Shown: positions 52,175 through 61,215 of the stretch, one piece after another
How positions within the stretch are numbered: position 1 is the first letter of the stretch
How the letters are laid out: each line of letters opens with the position of its first letter
From: Chitinophagales bacterium
GTDB taxonomy: Bacteria > Bacteroidota > Bacteroidia > Chitinophagales > Saprospiraceae
Direction: 5' to 3'
Assembly: GCA_013299105.1 (NCBI GenBank)
Contig: JAAFJY010000029.1
Coordinates: forward strand, 41,586 to 105,585
DNA: 64,000 nt
Made by a program: the position numbers and the translations under genes
The notes under the pieces: model-generated
The model's database searches: none
The model's input: only the letters and a program-made list of their open reading frames with translations
Told to the model about the DNA's origin: nothing

Positions 52175-55100
52175 ATGGCAACTAAAAAACTCGCGCTGGC
52201 CTACTCCATCGACAACCTCCCAGTTGCAGAGGCGATGGCCAATGCCTTGGCCCAAAGCAGCTACACCATTGAGCATTTTTATTGCAAAAAAAATACCGAC
52301 GAACTGCCCCTGGCTGATCGCTTGCACGATTACGATGGAGCAATCATTTTGCTGGTGAGTGATAATTTCCTACGCTCTTTGCAGTGCATGAACCGGGCTT
52401 TGCAATTGGCCCAACAAAAAGCTGGTCAGTTGATCCCGGTGGTTATTGATGGCCAAACCTGGAATGAAAAAACTGGCACTTATGAGGTGATCCATACCCG
52501 CTTCGAGCGCATTGGTGACATTATACCATATATCAATTTTTGGCAAAACCAATACCTGGAGATTCGCAGTCAAAAGCGCAAAGGTGAAGGCGAAGATGAA
52601 CAAGACAAGGAACTTGTAAACGAGCATTTGCGCATCCTGCGTCAGGTTTCTAGCGATGCCAGTGAGTTCTTGAGGGTATTGCGCAACATGACGCATCACC
52701 AATACAGCGATTTTATTGAAAATCATTTTTCCTTGCTTTTCCAGCATTTGGGCGATGAAAAGAGCTGGCAAGACTTCAAATCAAAACAGCCAGTTTTAGA
52801 TCTAAATATCGCTACACAAGCTGCTGCTGAATCACCAGTAAGAGCGCAGCAAGTAACCCCTCCAATGGTGGAGGAAAAAGCCAGCCCTCCTGTTGACAAT
52901 AGCTCCGAACTTGAACCCGCAGCAGAACAAAATACACCAGGTGAGGCCATTGAAACTCCGCCCATTGAGTCCGTCGATGAAGTGTTGAACTTCGGAGATA
53001 TTGCCGAAACGATCGCGGATTTCAGCCAACAAGTGGAACTGGTCCATACAAACGAAAACAGTGACACCTCGGAAGCTGATTCCGGCGAAGCCGAAATAGG
53101 CAATGCTGCTCCACATGACTCTAACCCTATTGTTTCTGATCCCACACCCACTGAAGGGGTTGATCCAGATGAATTGCCCGGTGAAAACCCACTCATGGTG
53201 GATGAAAACGGCGATTTGATTGAATCTGAACAACGTGACTGGGAACCAGAGCCCCAGGACCCTGCACCAGCTCAAGCCCCGCAAGCAAGTCAGCACCATG
53301 CTTGGGACCACGACGACGAAAACGAATTTGACGACGAAGAGGATGATCCCAACGAGCGCGTAATGGAGGTTTTGTCACAAACCCGCAGCATGATCAGCGC
53401 CGGTCAAGTAGACGAGGGCATCCAATCCATCAAGCAAGGCATCAAAGACTACCCGAACAATCCTGATTTGCACTATTTCCTTGCCCTGATTTTGGCTCAA
53501 AACACCCGTGACCTCTACGGCGCGGTGGAGCAATTGCAATTGGCCTTGGAAATGGATGCCAGCCACGAAGCCAGCCTTTTCCTTTTGGGCGAGTTGGCCG
53601 AGCACAAGGGCGACCTGGACAGTGCCTTGGAGTGTTTTGAAAAACTGGCGGAAATCAACCCCGACTATCCAGATATTTTTTACCGCATTGCCCAATTGGT
53701 GCAAAACCAATATCCCGATGAAGCCGAACGGGCAGCTTTGAATTACCGCAAAGCGGCCAAACGCAACCCACAATTGGCCGATGCACACTACCAATATGCT
53801 ACTCTATTGGCTGAAAAATTGCAAGACCCCCAAAAAGCCGAGCGCTATTTCCTCAAAACCCTGGATATTCAACCCCGGCACCCTTTTGCCAACTACGATC
53901 TGGCTTTGCTGAGTCACCAAGGTGGCAATTTGGCGCAGGCAGCTTTATTTTACCAAGCCGCTATTCAGCTCAATCCAGAATTGCAAACGCCAGAAAATGA
54001 CCAGGCCTTTTTGCAAACCACCTTGGAGGAAGAACAAGCCTTGGCCAGCGCTGAGCCAGAAGCCATACATGAACCAGCAACGGTGGCAGAACCAAGCCCC
54101 GAACTGGCCACTACCCTGGGCGGCGGTGCAATGGAACCCGAGATGGGCACCGAACCCATCGAAACTGCCGCTGACACCGTGCTAATGGAACCAAGCGCAG
54201 CGGAAATCGCAACGAGCGCAACGGAGGAGGCACCCAGATTAGAATCCACACCAGAGGAAGGCTTAAACGGAGAAGGCACCCCTGTTTTGGGCACTGAAAC
54301 CGAGCTCCCCCGACCTGAAGAACTGATGGAAGAACCCGAAGCTCCAGAAACCGACCAGGATGGATACGCACAAACCATCGAAAACACCGAAACCTTAGCC
54401 ATGAGTGAGCACGACACCATCGAAGCCCTGAAAATCAACATCAAACGCCTGGAAGAATTGCTCCTGGCGCGTAGTGCCAAAGCCGCCGAAGCCGCAGCAG
54501 CAGTGGAGCCAGAAGCCCCTAAAGTGGCCAAAACAGCTTTCATCACGGGTGGTTCTTCGGGCATTGGCCTGGCTTGCGCCCAGCGTTTTGCAGCAGCAGG
54601 TTGGCGTTTGATCCTCAACGCTCGTGGCACCGAACGCCTGGAAGCCGCCGCCCAAGCAATCCGTGAAAAATACGGTGTAGAAGTGTTTACGCTGGCTTTC
54701 GACGTGCGCGACCGCGAGCGCATCAACGACCTGATTGCCAGTCTGCCTGACGAATGGAGCCACATCGACCTACTGCTCAACAATGCAGGCAAAGCCAAGG
54801 GTTTTGATGAAATTCAGGAGGGTTCGATTGAGCATTGGGAGGAGATGATCGATACCAATATCAAGGGATTGTTGTACCTCACGCGGGCCATTACCCCGCT
54901 CATGGTCAATCAGCACAGTGGGCATGTGATCAACCTGGGCTCAATTGCGGGCAAGGAAGTCTATCCAAAAGGCAATGTCTATTGCGCCTCCAAAGCCGCC
55001 GTAGATGCCCTGACTTATTCCATGCGCCTGGACCTTTACAAGTACAACATTCGGGTAAGCCAAGTGGCACCAGGGCATGTGGAAGAAACCGAGTTTGCAT

Positions 55101-55291
55101 TGGTGCGTTTCGATGGCGACGCCGAGCGGGCGCAGATTTACAATGACTTTCAGCCCTTGCGTTCCAGCGATGTGGCCGAAACCGTGTTTTTCATCGCCAA
55201 CCAGCCTTCGCATGTCAACATCCAGGATGTAGTGATGTACGGTACGCAACAGGCCAACGCCACTTTGATCGACCGCAGCGGCAGAGCATAG
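52175..55291 (+). CDS. TIR-TPR-SDR fusion protein
   Basis: The 1038-residue protein starts at ATG 52175. Residues 1-~115 fit a TIR domain (KKLALAYSIDNLPVAEAMAN, YDGAIILLVSDNFLRS); at the usual catalytic-Glu helix it reads QCMNRALQLAQ, without the Glu, so NADase activity is doubtful. An acidic, Pro-rich linker covers ~190-390. Five or more TPRs span ~390-605 (GAVEQLQLALEMDASHEASL, DSALECFEKLAEINPDYPDI). A second acidic linker (~605-780) leads to a full-length SDR domain at ~785-1038: TGGSSGIG at 791, NNAG, Ser923, Tyr936, Lys940. All SDR catalytic residues are present, close to YdfG-type NADP-dependent 3-hydroxyacid dehydrogenases. Such a fusion is not one I know. The cytoplasmic location is inferred from the absence of a signal peptide. 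Confidence 0.92.
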   Translation: MATKKLALAYSIDNLPVAEAMANALAQSSYTIEHFYCKKNTDELPLADRLHDYDGAIILLVSDNFLRSLQCMNRALQLAQQKAGQLIPVVIDGQTWNEKTGTYEVIHTRFERIGDIIPYINFWQNQYLEIRSQKRKGEGEDEQDKELVNEHLRILRQVSSDASEFLRVLRNMTHHQYSDFIENHFSLLFQHLGDEKSWQDFKSKQPVLDLNIATQAAAESPVRAQQVTPPMVEEKASPPVDNSSELEPAAEQNTPGEAIETPPIESVDEVLNFGDIAETIADFSQQVELVHTNENSDTSEADSGEAEIGNAAPHDSNPIVSDPTPTEGVDPDELPGENPLMVDENGDLIESEQRDWEPEPQDPAPAQAPQASQHHAWDHDDENEFDDEEDDPNERVMEVLSQTRSMISAGQVDEGIQSIKQGIKDYPNNPDLHYFLALILAQNTRDLYGAVEQLQLALEMDASHEASLFLLGELAEHKGDLDSALECFEKLAEINPDYPDIFYRIAQLVQNQYPDEAERAALNYRKAAKRNPQLADAHYQYATLLAEKLQDPQKAERYFLKTLDIQPRHPFANYDLALLSHQGGNLAQAALFYQAAIQLNPELQTPENDQAFLQTTLEEEQALASAEPEAIHEPATVAEPSPELATTLGGGAMEPEMGTEPIETAADTVLMEPSAAEIATSATEEAPRLESTPEEGLNGEGTPVLGTETELPRPEELMEEPEAPETDQDGYAQTIENTETLAMSEHDTIEALKINIKRLEELLLARSAKAAEAAAAVEPEAPKVAKTAFITGGSSGIGLACAQRFAAAGWRLILNARGTERLEAAAQAIREKYGVEVFTLAFDVRDRERINDLIASLPDEWSHIDLLLNNAGKAKGFDEIQEGSIEHWEEMIDTNIKGLLYLTRAITPLMVNQHSGHVINLGSIAGKEVYPKGNVYCASKAAVDALTYSMRLDLYKYNIRVSQVAPGHVEETEFALVRFDGDAERAQIYNDFQPLRSSDVAETVFFIANQPSHVNIQDVVMYGTQQANATLIDRSGRA

Positions 55292-55292
55292 G

Positions 55293-55618
55293 GAGCGTAA
55301 AAAAATAAAGTAGGCCAATTTTGGTTTAGCGAAAAAAGACAACTACCTGTTTAAGCAACTGCCTACAAGGAAGTTGTGTTCTTTTTGCTAAATCTCAGAG
55401 AAAATTGGATTACCTTATTTTGTAAGTCATCAATGAACCATCGAATGTTATCGTAAGCACGTTGCAAACGTGCGGAAGCCCGGTGTCGGTCAGAAGACCT
55501 GACACCAACATCACGCTAAATTAACGCTGGTTCACGGTCTCTGACCGGAACCATCCTACACGCGTTTGTAACGCGTAAACGGATTCCGAGAGATTAAGAA
55601 CTTACCTTATTTTAGCTC
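55293..55618. mobile_element. Inverted-repeat element family D, copy 3, split by a hairpin cassette
   Basis: The left end GAGCGTAAAAAAATAAAGTA lies 1 bp after the fusion-gene stop. A right end TTACCTTATTTT is reached at 55422, then a block of about 180 bp intervenes and a second right end TTACCTTATTTTAGCTC follows at 55602-55618. The block holds hairpins GCACGTT-GCA-AACGTGC, GGTGTC/GACACC, GGTTCACGGTC/GACCGGAACC and ACGCGTT-TGT-AACGCGT. Confidence 0.7.
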
Positions 55619-55641
55619 AATTACTTAGACTAGAGGAGGAT

Positions 55642-56520
55642 ATGAAAATCATCGACCTGCATTTTTTGGGCAATACCGAGGCCGTAGCAGCCTTCTTGCT
55701 GGAGACTTCAGTTGGCCCGATTTTGTTTGAAACGGGGCCCTACTCTACTTTTGCTCAATTGGAAAAAGGAGTACAAGCCCTGGGATATGAATTGAATCAG
55801 ATCAAACACGTCTTTTTAACCCATATCCACTTCGACCACGCGGGAGCAGCCTGGGCTTTGGCGGCACATGGTGCAACCATCTATGTACATCCATTCGGGG
55901 AAAAGCACCTGCACCAGCCCGAAAAACTGGTGCAATCGGCCAAAATGATCTACCAGGATCAAATGGATACCTTGTGGGGCGAAATGCAACCCATCGCCAT
56001 CGACCTTTTGTACGCAGCACAGCACGAGGAGGCCTTCCAAATTGGCGATACCGAGATCAGGGCCTTGCATACGCCGGGTCATGCTGTACACCACATCGCT
56101 TGGCAAGTGGGCGACGAAATCATTTGCGGCGACATTGCCGGAGTGAAAATCAATGGTGGCATCGTGGTGCCGCCCTGTCCGCCGCCAGATATCAACATTG
56201 AGCATTGGCGCGGTTCCATCCATTTGCTGCGCGAGCGCCAAGCCACAGCCCTGTATTTGACCCATTATGGCCGGATCACCCAAGTCGATTCCCACCTGAA
56301 TGACCTGGAAAAACGCCTGATCGAATGGACCGAATGGATCAAACCTCATTTCATTGCCCAAACGCCGATGCAGGAAGTCATCCCCAAGTTTGAAGCGTAT
56401 GTGGAGGGCGAACTCTGGGCCGCTAAAATCTCCAATGAAGTAGCCCTGCGCTATGCGGCGGCCAATCCGGCTTTTATGAGCGTGGCGGGTTTGTATCGGT
56501 ATTGGGCGAAGCGGGGCTGA
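55642..56520 (+). CDS. MBL-fold metallo-hydrolase
   Basis: The 292-residue protein has the metallo-beta-lactamase motif HIHFDH at residues 61-66, with further metal ligands in LHTPGHAVHH and CGDIAGVKI, and a final His in LYLTHYGRI. It lacks a signal peptide, so it is cytoplasmic. The fold covers glyoxalase II, lactonases, persulfide dioxygenases and others; the substrate is not identifiable. The ATG has an unusually strong Shine-Dalgarno for this organism, AGGAGG at 55634-55639. Immediately upstream is the right end of element D copy 3, so promoter sequences may derive from that insertion. Confidence 0.9.
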   Translation: MKIIDLHFLGNTEAVAAFLLETSVGPILFETGPYSTFAQLEKGVQALGYELNQIKHVFLTHIHFDHAGAAWALAAHGATIYVHPFGEKHLHQPEKLVQSAKMIYQDQMDTLWGEMQPIAIDLLYAAQHEEAFQIGDTEIRALHTPGHAVHHIAWQVGDEIICGDIAGVKINGGIVVPPCPPPDINIEHWRGSIHLLRERQATALYLTHYGRITQVDSHLNDLEKRLIEWTEWIKPHFIAQTPMQEVIPKFEAYVEGELWAAKISNEVALRYAAANPAFMSVAGLYRYWAKRG

Positions 56521-56579
56521 GTGTGTACTACTGCCACTACTTTACTTCAGAATTAACGTGGGTCTGGTTCATCAGCTGT

Positions 56580-56660
56580 GGTTTTTTGCATACGACATAC
56601 GATAGACGACATACGATATATGATTTTGGGGCTCGCGGGCAGGATTTGAGGTACCTTATA
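56580..56660. repeat. Dispersed motif copy
   Basis: CATACGACATACGATAGACG followed by GGGGCTCGCGGGCAGGATTT, the same pair as at 10858-10911 and, inverted, at 5660-5725. Confidence 0.65.
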
Positions 56661-56750
56661 TCCCGTTTACCCGGTTTGAGGTTATTGGAAATTTGAAATT
56701 TATGACTTCCAGCTCCAGACCTTGAGAAATTTCATTGAAGTACAATGATA

Positions 56751-57053
56751 AGTAACGGGTCAAAAATAAACCTTTCCAGTTTTTAAGAGACACGCATGTC
56801 AACGTAACGGTCAACGTCATGCTGGAAATCCGCAAGAATGGGTGTGGGTGTGAAAGTGTGAGTTTGGGTGTGTGGGCTTCGCGCCGAATCTTTCGTCTCG
56901 GCCAATTAGAAACGGTGTTCCCCACACTCACACCCAAACGAGCACACCCAAACCCAATTTTATCCGCGTGCTAAATACGGCCTCGCACAGCGAGGGCATA
57001 ATCTATAAAGTACGCAGTTGCTATTTGGTAAGGTTTATTTGTGGCTTGTCACT
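56751..57053. mobile_element. 303-bp inverted-repeat element family E, copy 2 (inverted)
   Basis: It begins AGTAACGGGTCAAAAATAAA and ends GTTTATTTGTGGCTTGTCAC then T, the reverse complement of copy 1 at 51264-51566 with few differences. It ends 13 bp from the DinB-like stop codon. Confidence 0.85.
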
Positions 57054-57065
57054 AATATCCAGAAT

Positions 57066-57590
57066 TCACTCAATTAGCGGGTAATACTTTTCTTCCAACA
57101 CCCGAAAATGCCAGCGTTGGTGCCCGGCCAACATAAAGCCCAAAGCAAGAGGGCAATATTCCATGCCACTATATCCCCTGCCTTGTTGTTGCAACATGTC
57201 GGGGGTAAATGATTGGTACAATTTTATGGTTGCTTTCCTGATGAGGACAAGTTCTTCCTGCAAATCATCAATCGTTCTACGTGTGGCTTGTGCATTTTGG
57301 GCAAAAACTTCTTCATCATAAGGAATCATTCTTTGCTTGTCGCCCCGTGCAATCGCCGTAATTCTGTACGTAAATACCCGCTCGGTGTCAATAAAGTGTT
57401 GCAGCATATCTTTGATTGTCCATTTTCCGGCAAGGTAAGTCCGCTCACCCAAGGCTTTCCACTTTTCCAAGGGTGCATTTTCCAATTCTTGCAAACTGGT
57501 TTCTAAGGATGCTACCACGCTTACATCAGCTGCTAAATGGATGTAGCGGTCAAAATACGTGGGCATTTTTTTGATTTCAGTTTTTTTCAT
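57066..57590 (-). CDS. DinB/YfiT-like superfamily protein
   Basis: The 174-residue protein is a predicted four-helix bundle. DinB-type metal-binding positions are visible: MLQHFIDTERV near residue 64 and LAGHQRWHFRVL near residue 155. It begins MKKTEIKKMPTYFDRYIHLA. DinB-like proteins include thiol S-transferases and many of unknown function, induced by damage in some bacteria. Its ATG overlaps the stop of the upstream M1-like gene by 4 bp (ATGA), so it is translationally coupled and is the last gene of a three-gene operon. Confidence 0.87.
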   Translation of the reverse strand: MKKTEIKKMPTYFDRYIHLAADVSVVASLETSLQELENAPLEKWKALGERTYLAGKWTIKDMLQHFIDTERVFTYRITAIARGDKQRMIPYDEEVFAQNAQATRRTIDDLQEELVLIRKATIKLYQSFTPDMLQQQGRGYSGMEYCPLALGFMLAGHQRWHFRVLEEKYYPLIE

Positions 57591-60127
57591 TTTCTCGGTT
57601 TGATGCTCCCTAAGAAATTTTGCTCATACCCCTTGATTGCCTCTAATTTCACAGCATCATGGGCAAATTTTTCTTTCAATAAAACATACATTTCAATAGC
57701 TCTTTCATCTTTCAACAAATCAATCAACTGCACATTTTGAAAAATGTCGTTGAGGTCATTGTCCGCCAATGATGCTTTGAAACGTTTCCATAAAACAGGG
57801 TAAGCCAATTCCCCTTTGCCCAAAGCAACCAAGGTGTTGACCGCTGCGAAAGGATAATCCCAAACCGGGGTGGCCAAATACCAACGAGGCGATTGATTGT
57901 CCTCGATGCATTTCAAAACATACGGTAAGGCCCTGGTGTCACCTAATTCTTGCAAGCCATTTAAAGCACTGATTCGATTCTGATTTTTCCAGGATTTTTG
58001 GTTTTCCATGTTTATCAATATTTCAAATGCCTTGGGGCTTTTGGTTTTACCAAGTGCAATAGCCGCCGAATTGATGACGCGGTCGCTTTTGTCGGTCAAA
58101 CAACTGATGTAAAGATCGGCGTAACTCGCATCTGTGGTGTTGCCCAAGATGCTGATGGCAGTGCTTTTGAGCCAAGAATTTTCCTTGGCAATCAAGTCCT
58201 TTAACAAAGAGAGCACCACTTCATGCTTGGATACCGAAACGATTCTTGATAAAGCCCCAAGTGCCACCATTCTCCAGCGCCAATAGGCTTTTGATGTTAT
58301 TTCGGCAATCAAAGCAGCTTCAATTGCAGTTTTTAATGCAGCGGAAGTAAGGCTATCGTTGGCAATTGTCACCAAGTTATTCAAGGCATTTTGCTTGGCC
58401 GCGACATCTTGGCTTGTGATAAATTGAGCCAGGAATTCTTCCTTTGTTGCGTCAAATTGGGTTTCGCACAAAAACTTATTTTCAACATTGAAATTGACAA
58501 ATTTGGGGTTTTGGGCAAGATTGAATTGAAATGTATTCTCTTTTTGGGCTTTTAGCCACACATTTTCTATTTTCTCGTCAATTTCAATGTCGATTGTTCC
58601 TCCAAAAAAAGCTACTTGGGCTGCTGAAACCGTGCTGTCTTGTTCCTGAACTTGAAGTACTTTGATGCTTAGTAATTTTGTGCCAGCGTCGTAAGATTTG
58701 GTAAGCTCCAATTGAGGAAAACCCGTTTTGTAAAGCCATTGGTCAAAAAACCATTGATACGATTTGCCGCCGATTTTTTCTACTGCCGCTTGAAAGTCTT
58801 GGGTGCCAACTTGTCGATGTGCATGTTGTGCCACAAAATACTTGACGGTTTTCCACCACAGTTCATCGCCCATTTCTCTTTGCAGCATCCTCAGTACCAT
58901 TGCCCCTTTGAATTTGGAGTAGGAGTCTTGGGTAAATGCCGAAAGCGATGCTATTTTTTGGGGTACAATGGCGTGTTTGTTTCCGCTGTTCCAGTCATTC
59001 GTGATGTTCCATTTTTCAAAAGGATAGTACCACAAAAGATATTCGGCTCGGTCATTGTCTTTTTCGGTGTAAATGCCCGCAAAATACTGAGCAAAGGCGT
59101 TGTTGAGCCAAAGGTCATTCCATTGTTTGGGCATCAATAAATTGCCAAACCATTGATTGGCCAAAGCCTGCATGGCTACGCCATCCCACAAGTATTTGTA
59201 ATCTTGATGCACCCCAAAATCATCGATGTAATTGTCAGAAATTATAGCCGTATTGTGTTGCCCAACCAAGCCCGGAAAAGGGTAGTCTTGTACCACTACT
59301 TGCTGGTAATGTGCGTATGGAAAAGGGTAGCCCGTTTTTTCTTCCAAAAATTTCATCATGTCAGGAAGCAATGCTACGGTTGCGGTCACGGCTTCCTTCT
59401 CGTCTGGATAACCAAAGGTATGGATCCTGGTTTTACCATTATTTTGTTGAACATCGACATATTCCCCTACCACAATAGAGACCAAATAATTCGGAAAAGC
59501 CTGGTCTGCTTTGTAATAAAAAGTTTGGGTGCCGTTTTTATGGTCAATGGTCTTTACCAGGGTTCCATTGCTAATCAGCCGCAGTGGTTTTTCGAGTGTT
59601 GCGGCGATTTCGGTGGTATGGATATCCGATATGTCTTCATTACAGGGAAACCAGTACTTATTGCTTTCCGGTTCTCCGCTGCTCCAAATTTGCTTTCGTT
59701 TGTTGGGGATAGTTGAGGTGGCTTGAAAAAAACGCAGCCCTTTGCCAAAACTTCCCGCAATGGCGTTCGGGTCGGCTTTGTTTTCGTGATTGCTGCGGTA
59801 ATTGATGGTGAGGGCAATTGATTCAGCAGGTGAATATCTCCTACCCAATGTTACGATGAGGTTTTTGGAGCTATCGCCGCCCTTATATTGAAAGTTCAGT
59901 TTTTTGCCGCCCAAAACTATTTTTTCAATGTCCAAAAAGCCTGCGTCCAAAGCAATTTTATCGCTTGCTTGTAGCGTTGACAAAGTAAGGACCGCCGTGC
60001 CTATTGCCTGTTTTTTTTGCCAGTCAAAAGTTAAGTTGAGCTGAAGGTGTTTCACGTCAATATGCTGGGCATTCGCCAAAATTGAGCAAAACAAGAAGAC
60101 AAGAATCGGGGTAATTCTATTGATCAT
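57587..60127 (-). CDS. M1 aminopeptidase homologue without zinc site (probable pseudo-peptidase), exported
   Basis: The 846-residue product has a signal peptide (MINRITPILVFLFCSILANA), the M1 N-terminal beta domain, the central thermolysin-like domain and a C-terminal HEAT-like helical domain (WLKSTAISILGNTTDASYAD; VINSAAIALGKTKSPKAFEI). The surroundings of the active site are intact (NQWFGN, NDLWLNNAFAQYFA), but HExxH is replaced by QALAN at 320-324 and the third ligand Glu of LNEGF by Asn at 343. The GxMEN exopeptidase motif is replaced by GLVGQHN at 286-292. Metal binding and peptidase activity are therefore very unlikely. It is coupled by ATGA overlaps to a GlxA-type regulator upstream and a DinB protein downstream. 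Confidence 0.9.
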   Translation of the reverse strand: MINRITPILVFLFCSILANAQHIDVKHLQLNLTFDWQKKQAIGTAVLTLSTLQASDKIALDAGFLDIEKIVLGGKKLNFQYKGGDSSKNLIVTLGRRYSPAESIALTINYRSNHENKADPNAIAGSFGKGLRFFQATSTIPNKRKQIWSSGEPESNKYWFPCNEDISDIHTTEIAATLEKPLRLISNGTLVKTIDHKNGTQTFYYKADQAFPNYLVSIVVGEYVDVQQNNGKTRIHTFGYPDEKEAVTATVALLPDMMKFLEEKTGYPFPYAHYQQVVVQDYPFPGLVGQHNTAIISDNYIDDFGVHQDYKYLWDGVAMQALANQWFGNLLMPKQWNDLWLNNAFAQYFAGIYTEKDNDRAEYLLWYYPFEKWNITNDWNSGNKHAIVPQKIASLSAFTQDSYSKFKGAMVLRMLQREMGDELWWKTVKYFVAQHAHRQVGTQDFQAAVEKIGGKSYQWFFDQWLYKTGFPQLELTKSYDAGTKLLSIKVLQVQEQDSTVSAAQVAFFGGTIDIEIDEKIENVWLKAQKENTFQFNLAQNPKFVNFNVENKFLCETQFDATKEEFLAQFITSQDVAAKQNALNNLVTIANDSLTSAALKTAIEAALIAEITSKAYWRWRMVALGALSRIVSVSKHEVVLSLLKDLIAKENSWLKSTAISILGNTTDASYADLYISCLTDKSDRVINSAAIALGKTKSPKAFEILINMENQKSWKNQNRISALNGLQELGDTRALPYVLKCIEDNQSPRWYLATPVWDYPFAAVNTLVALGKGELAYPVLWKRFKASLADNDLNDIFQNVQLIDLLKDERAIEMYVLLKEKFAHDAVKLEAIKGYEQNFLGSIKPRK

Positions 60128-61047
60128 GATTTTGAGTTTAAGATCCGCGACAGTTGCTTTTCACTTTGCAAACCAACTTGATTGGCAATTTCAAGTTTAG
60201 AGAAGTCAGGTTTTTTTCGCAATTCTGCTGCCTTTGCCACCCGGATTTTAGTGATGTATTCATTGGTGGTGATGCCCGTTTCTTTTCTAAAAATTCGGGT
60301 AAAATTGCGTTCGCTCATGTTGGCAATTTCAGCCAATTCGCTGAGGGTCATTTTTTTATCAATGTTCTCAACGACAAAGTCCTGTGCTTTATGGATACCT
60401 GCATGAAGGTGGTTTCTAAATTTCAGCAATTCACTTTCTTGGGCTGAATTACCATTCCGGCGATTATAGACCACCAATTCTCTTGCCACCAGATGAGCGA
60501 GGTGGCTCCCTTTTAGTTTTTCGATGATGTGCAAGGTCAGGTCAATGCCCGCTGCTATACCTGCACTGGTGTAAATGTTTTCTTCTTCGGTAAACAAAAT
60601 ATTTTCTTGCACCTTAATTGCTGGATATCGCGCTTGAAGTGCTTTGGTTTTTTTGAAATGGGTAGTGCAGTTTTTATGATTGAGCAAGCCACTTTCGGCC
60701 AACACAAATGCGCCCATGCAAATGCTGCAAATATTCACCCCGCTTTTGTGTTGCTCTCTGATCCATGCAAACAATGCCCGGTTTTGAAGAAAATTCATTG
60801 AGGTAAGGTAGGCGTAAGCGGAGCCCGGAATGATCAAAAAATCGTCCTTTGCTAAATTAACGCTATCAAAATGAAGGAGTGCTCCAAAAGGCAAACCACT
60901 GGTAGTCATTACATTTTCGCCAATGCCACAGTACTCAATTGCAAAGTCAGCAGCATAGTCGATGGCTTCGTGAATGGCTTGATCCGGCCCCGCCAAATCG
61001 AGGATATGAACGTGTGGAAGAACCAGGAAGGTGAATTTCGTAGGCAT
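60124..61047 (-). CDS. GlxA family regulator: DJ-1/PfpI domain plus AraC helix-turn-helix
   Basis: The 307-residue protein starts MPTKFTFLVLPHVHILDLAG. Residues ~1-180 are a DJ-1/PfpI (class I glutamine amidotransferase-like) domain, with the Cys in VNICSICMGAFVLAESG and the typical TSAGIAAGIDLTLHIIE. Residues ~215-307 are an AraC DNA-binding domain (MTLSELAEIANMSERNFTRI; LEIANQVGLQSEKQLSRIL). It is a transcriptional regulator of the GlxA/FtrA type. The frame is open to 61155 but that extension has no homology-like features, so ATG 61047 is used. Its stop overlaps the M1-like gene's ATG (ATGA), making it first gene of the operon and a likely autoregulator. Confidence 0.92.
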   Translation of the reverse strand: MPTKFTFLVLPHVHILDLAGPDQAIHEAIDYAADFAIEYCGIGENVMTTSGLPFGALLHFDSVNLAKDDFLIIPGSAYAYLTSMNFLQNRALFAWIREQHKSGVNICSICMGAFVLAESGLLNHKNCTTHFKKTKALQARYPAIKVQENILFTEEENIYTSAGIAAGIDLTLHIIEKLKGSHLAHLVARELVVYNRRNGNSAQESELLKFRNHLHAGIHKAQDFVVENIDKKMTLSELAEIANMSERNFTRIFRKETGITTNEYITKIRVAKAAELRKKPDFSKLEIANQVGLQSEKQLSRILNSKS

Positions 61048-61138
61048 TCGGTATTTTTTCCCTACAAAGTTCGGTACAAAAAATATACTTGTTGGGACTA
61101 AAAACGGACATTTTCGGCCAAAATTAAAGCCCTTTTTT

Positions 61139-61215
61139 GTATCCGCTAGTCCCACGTCTCCTGACGGGGACTGCCCTGGTCAGCGTCTCCTGAAGCAATG
61201 GCGAGCCGAAATCAT
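61139..61215. repeat. Single copy of the CGTCTCCTGACG hairpin element; dispersed repeats to 61470
   Basis: CTAGTCCCACGTCTCCTGAC, then GGGGACT and GCGTCTCCTGAAGC match the 150-bp units at 11074-11377. Further on, 61270-61315 holds a CAACATTTCAACCCTTCAAC run, and 61420-61470 holds GGATTTTACGGATGAAACGG with CATGTTGACC, an inverted array-unit fragment. No gene is seen between 61048 and 61603. Confidence 0.7.

Noticed and set aside
57587..60127. M1-like gene as a simple pseudogene
   Set aside because: The frame is intact over 846 codons, has a signal peptide and is translationally coupled on both sides, so a maintained non-catalytic protein is more likely.
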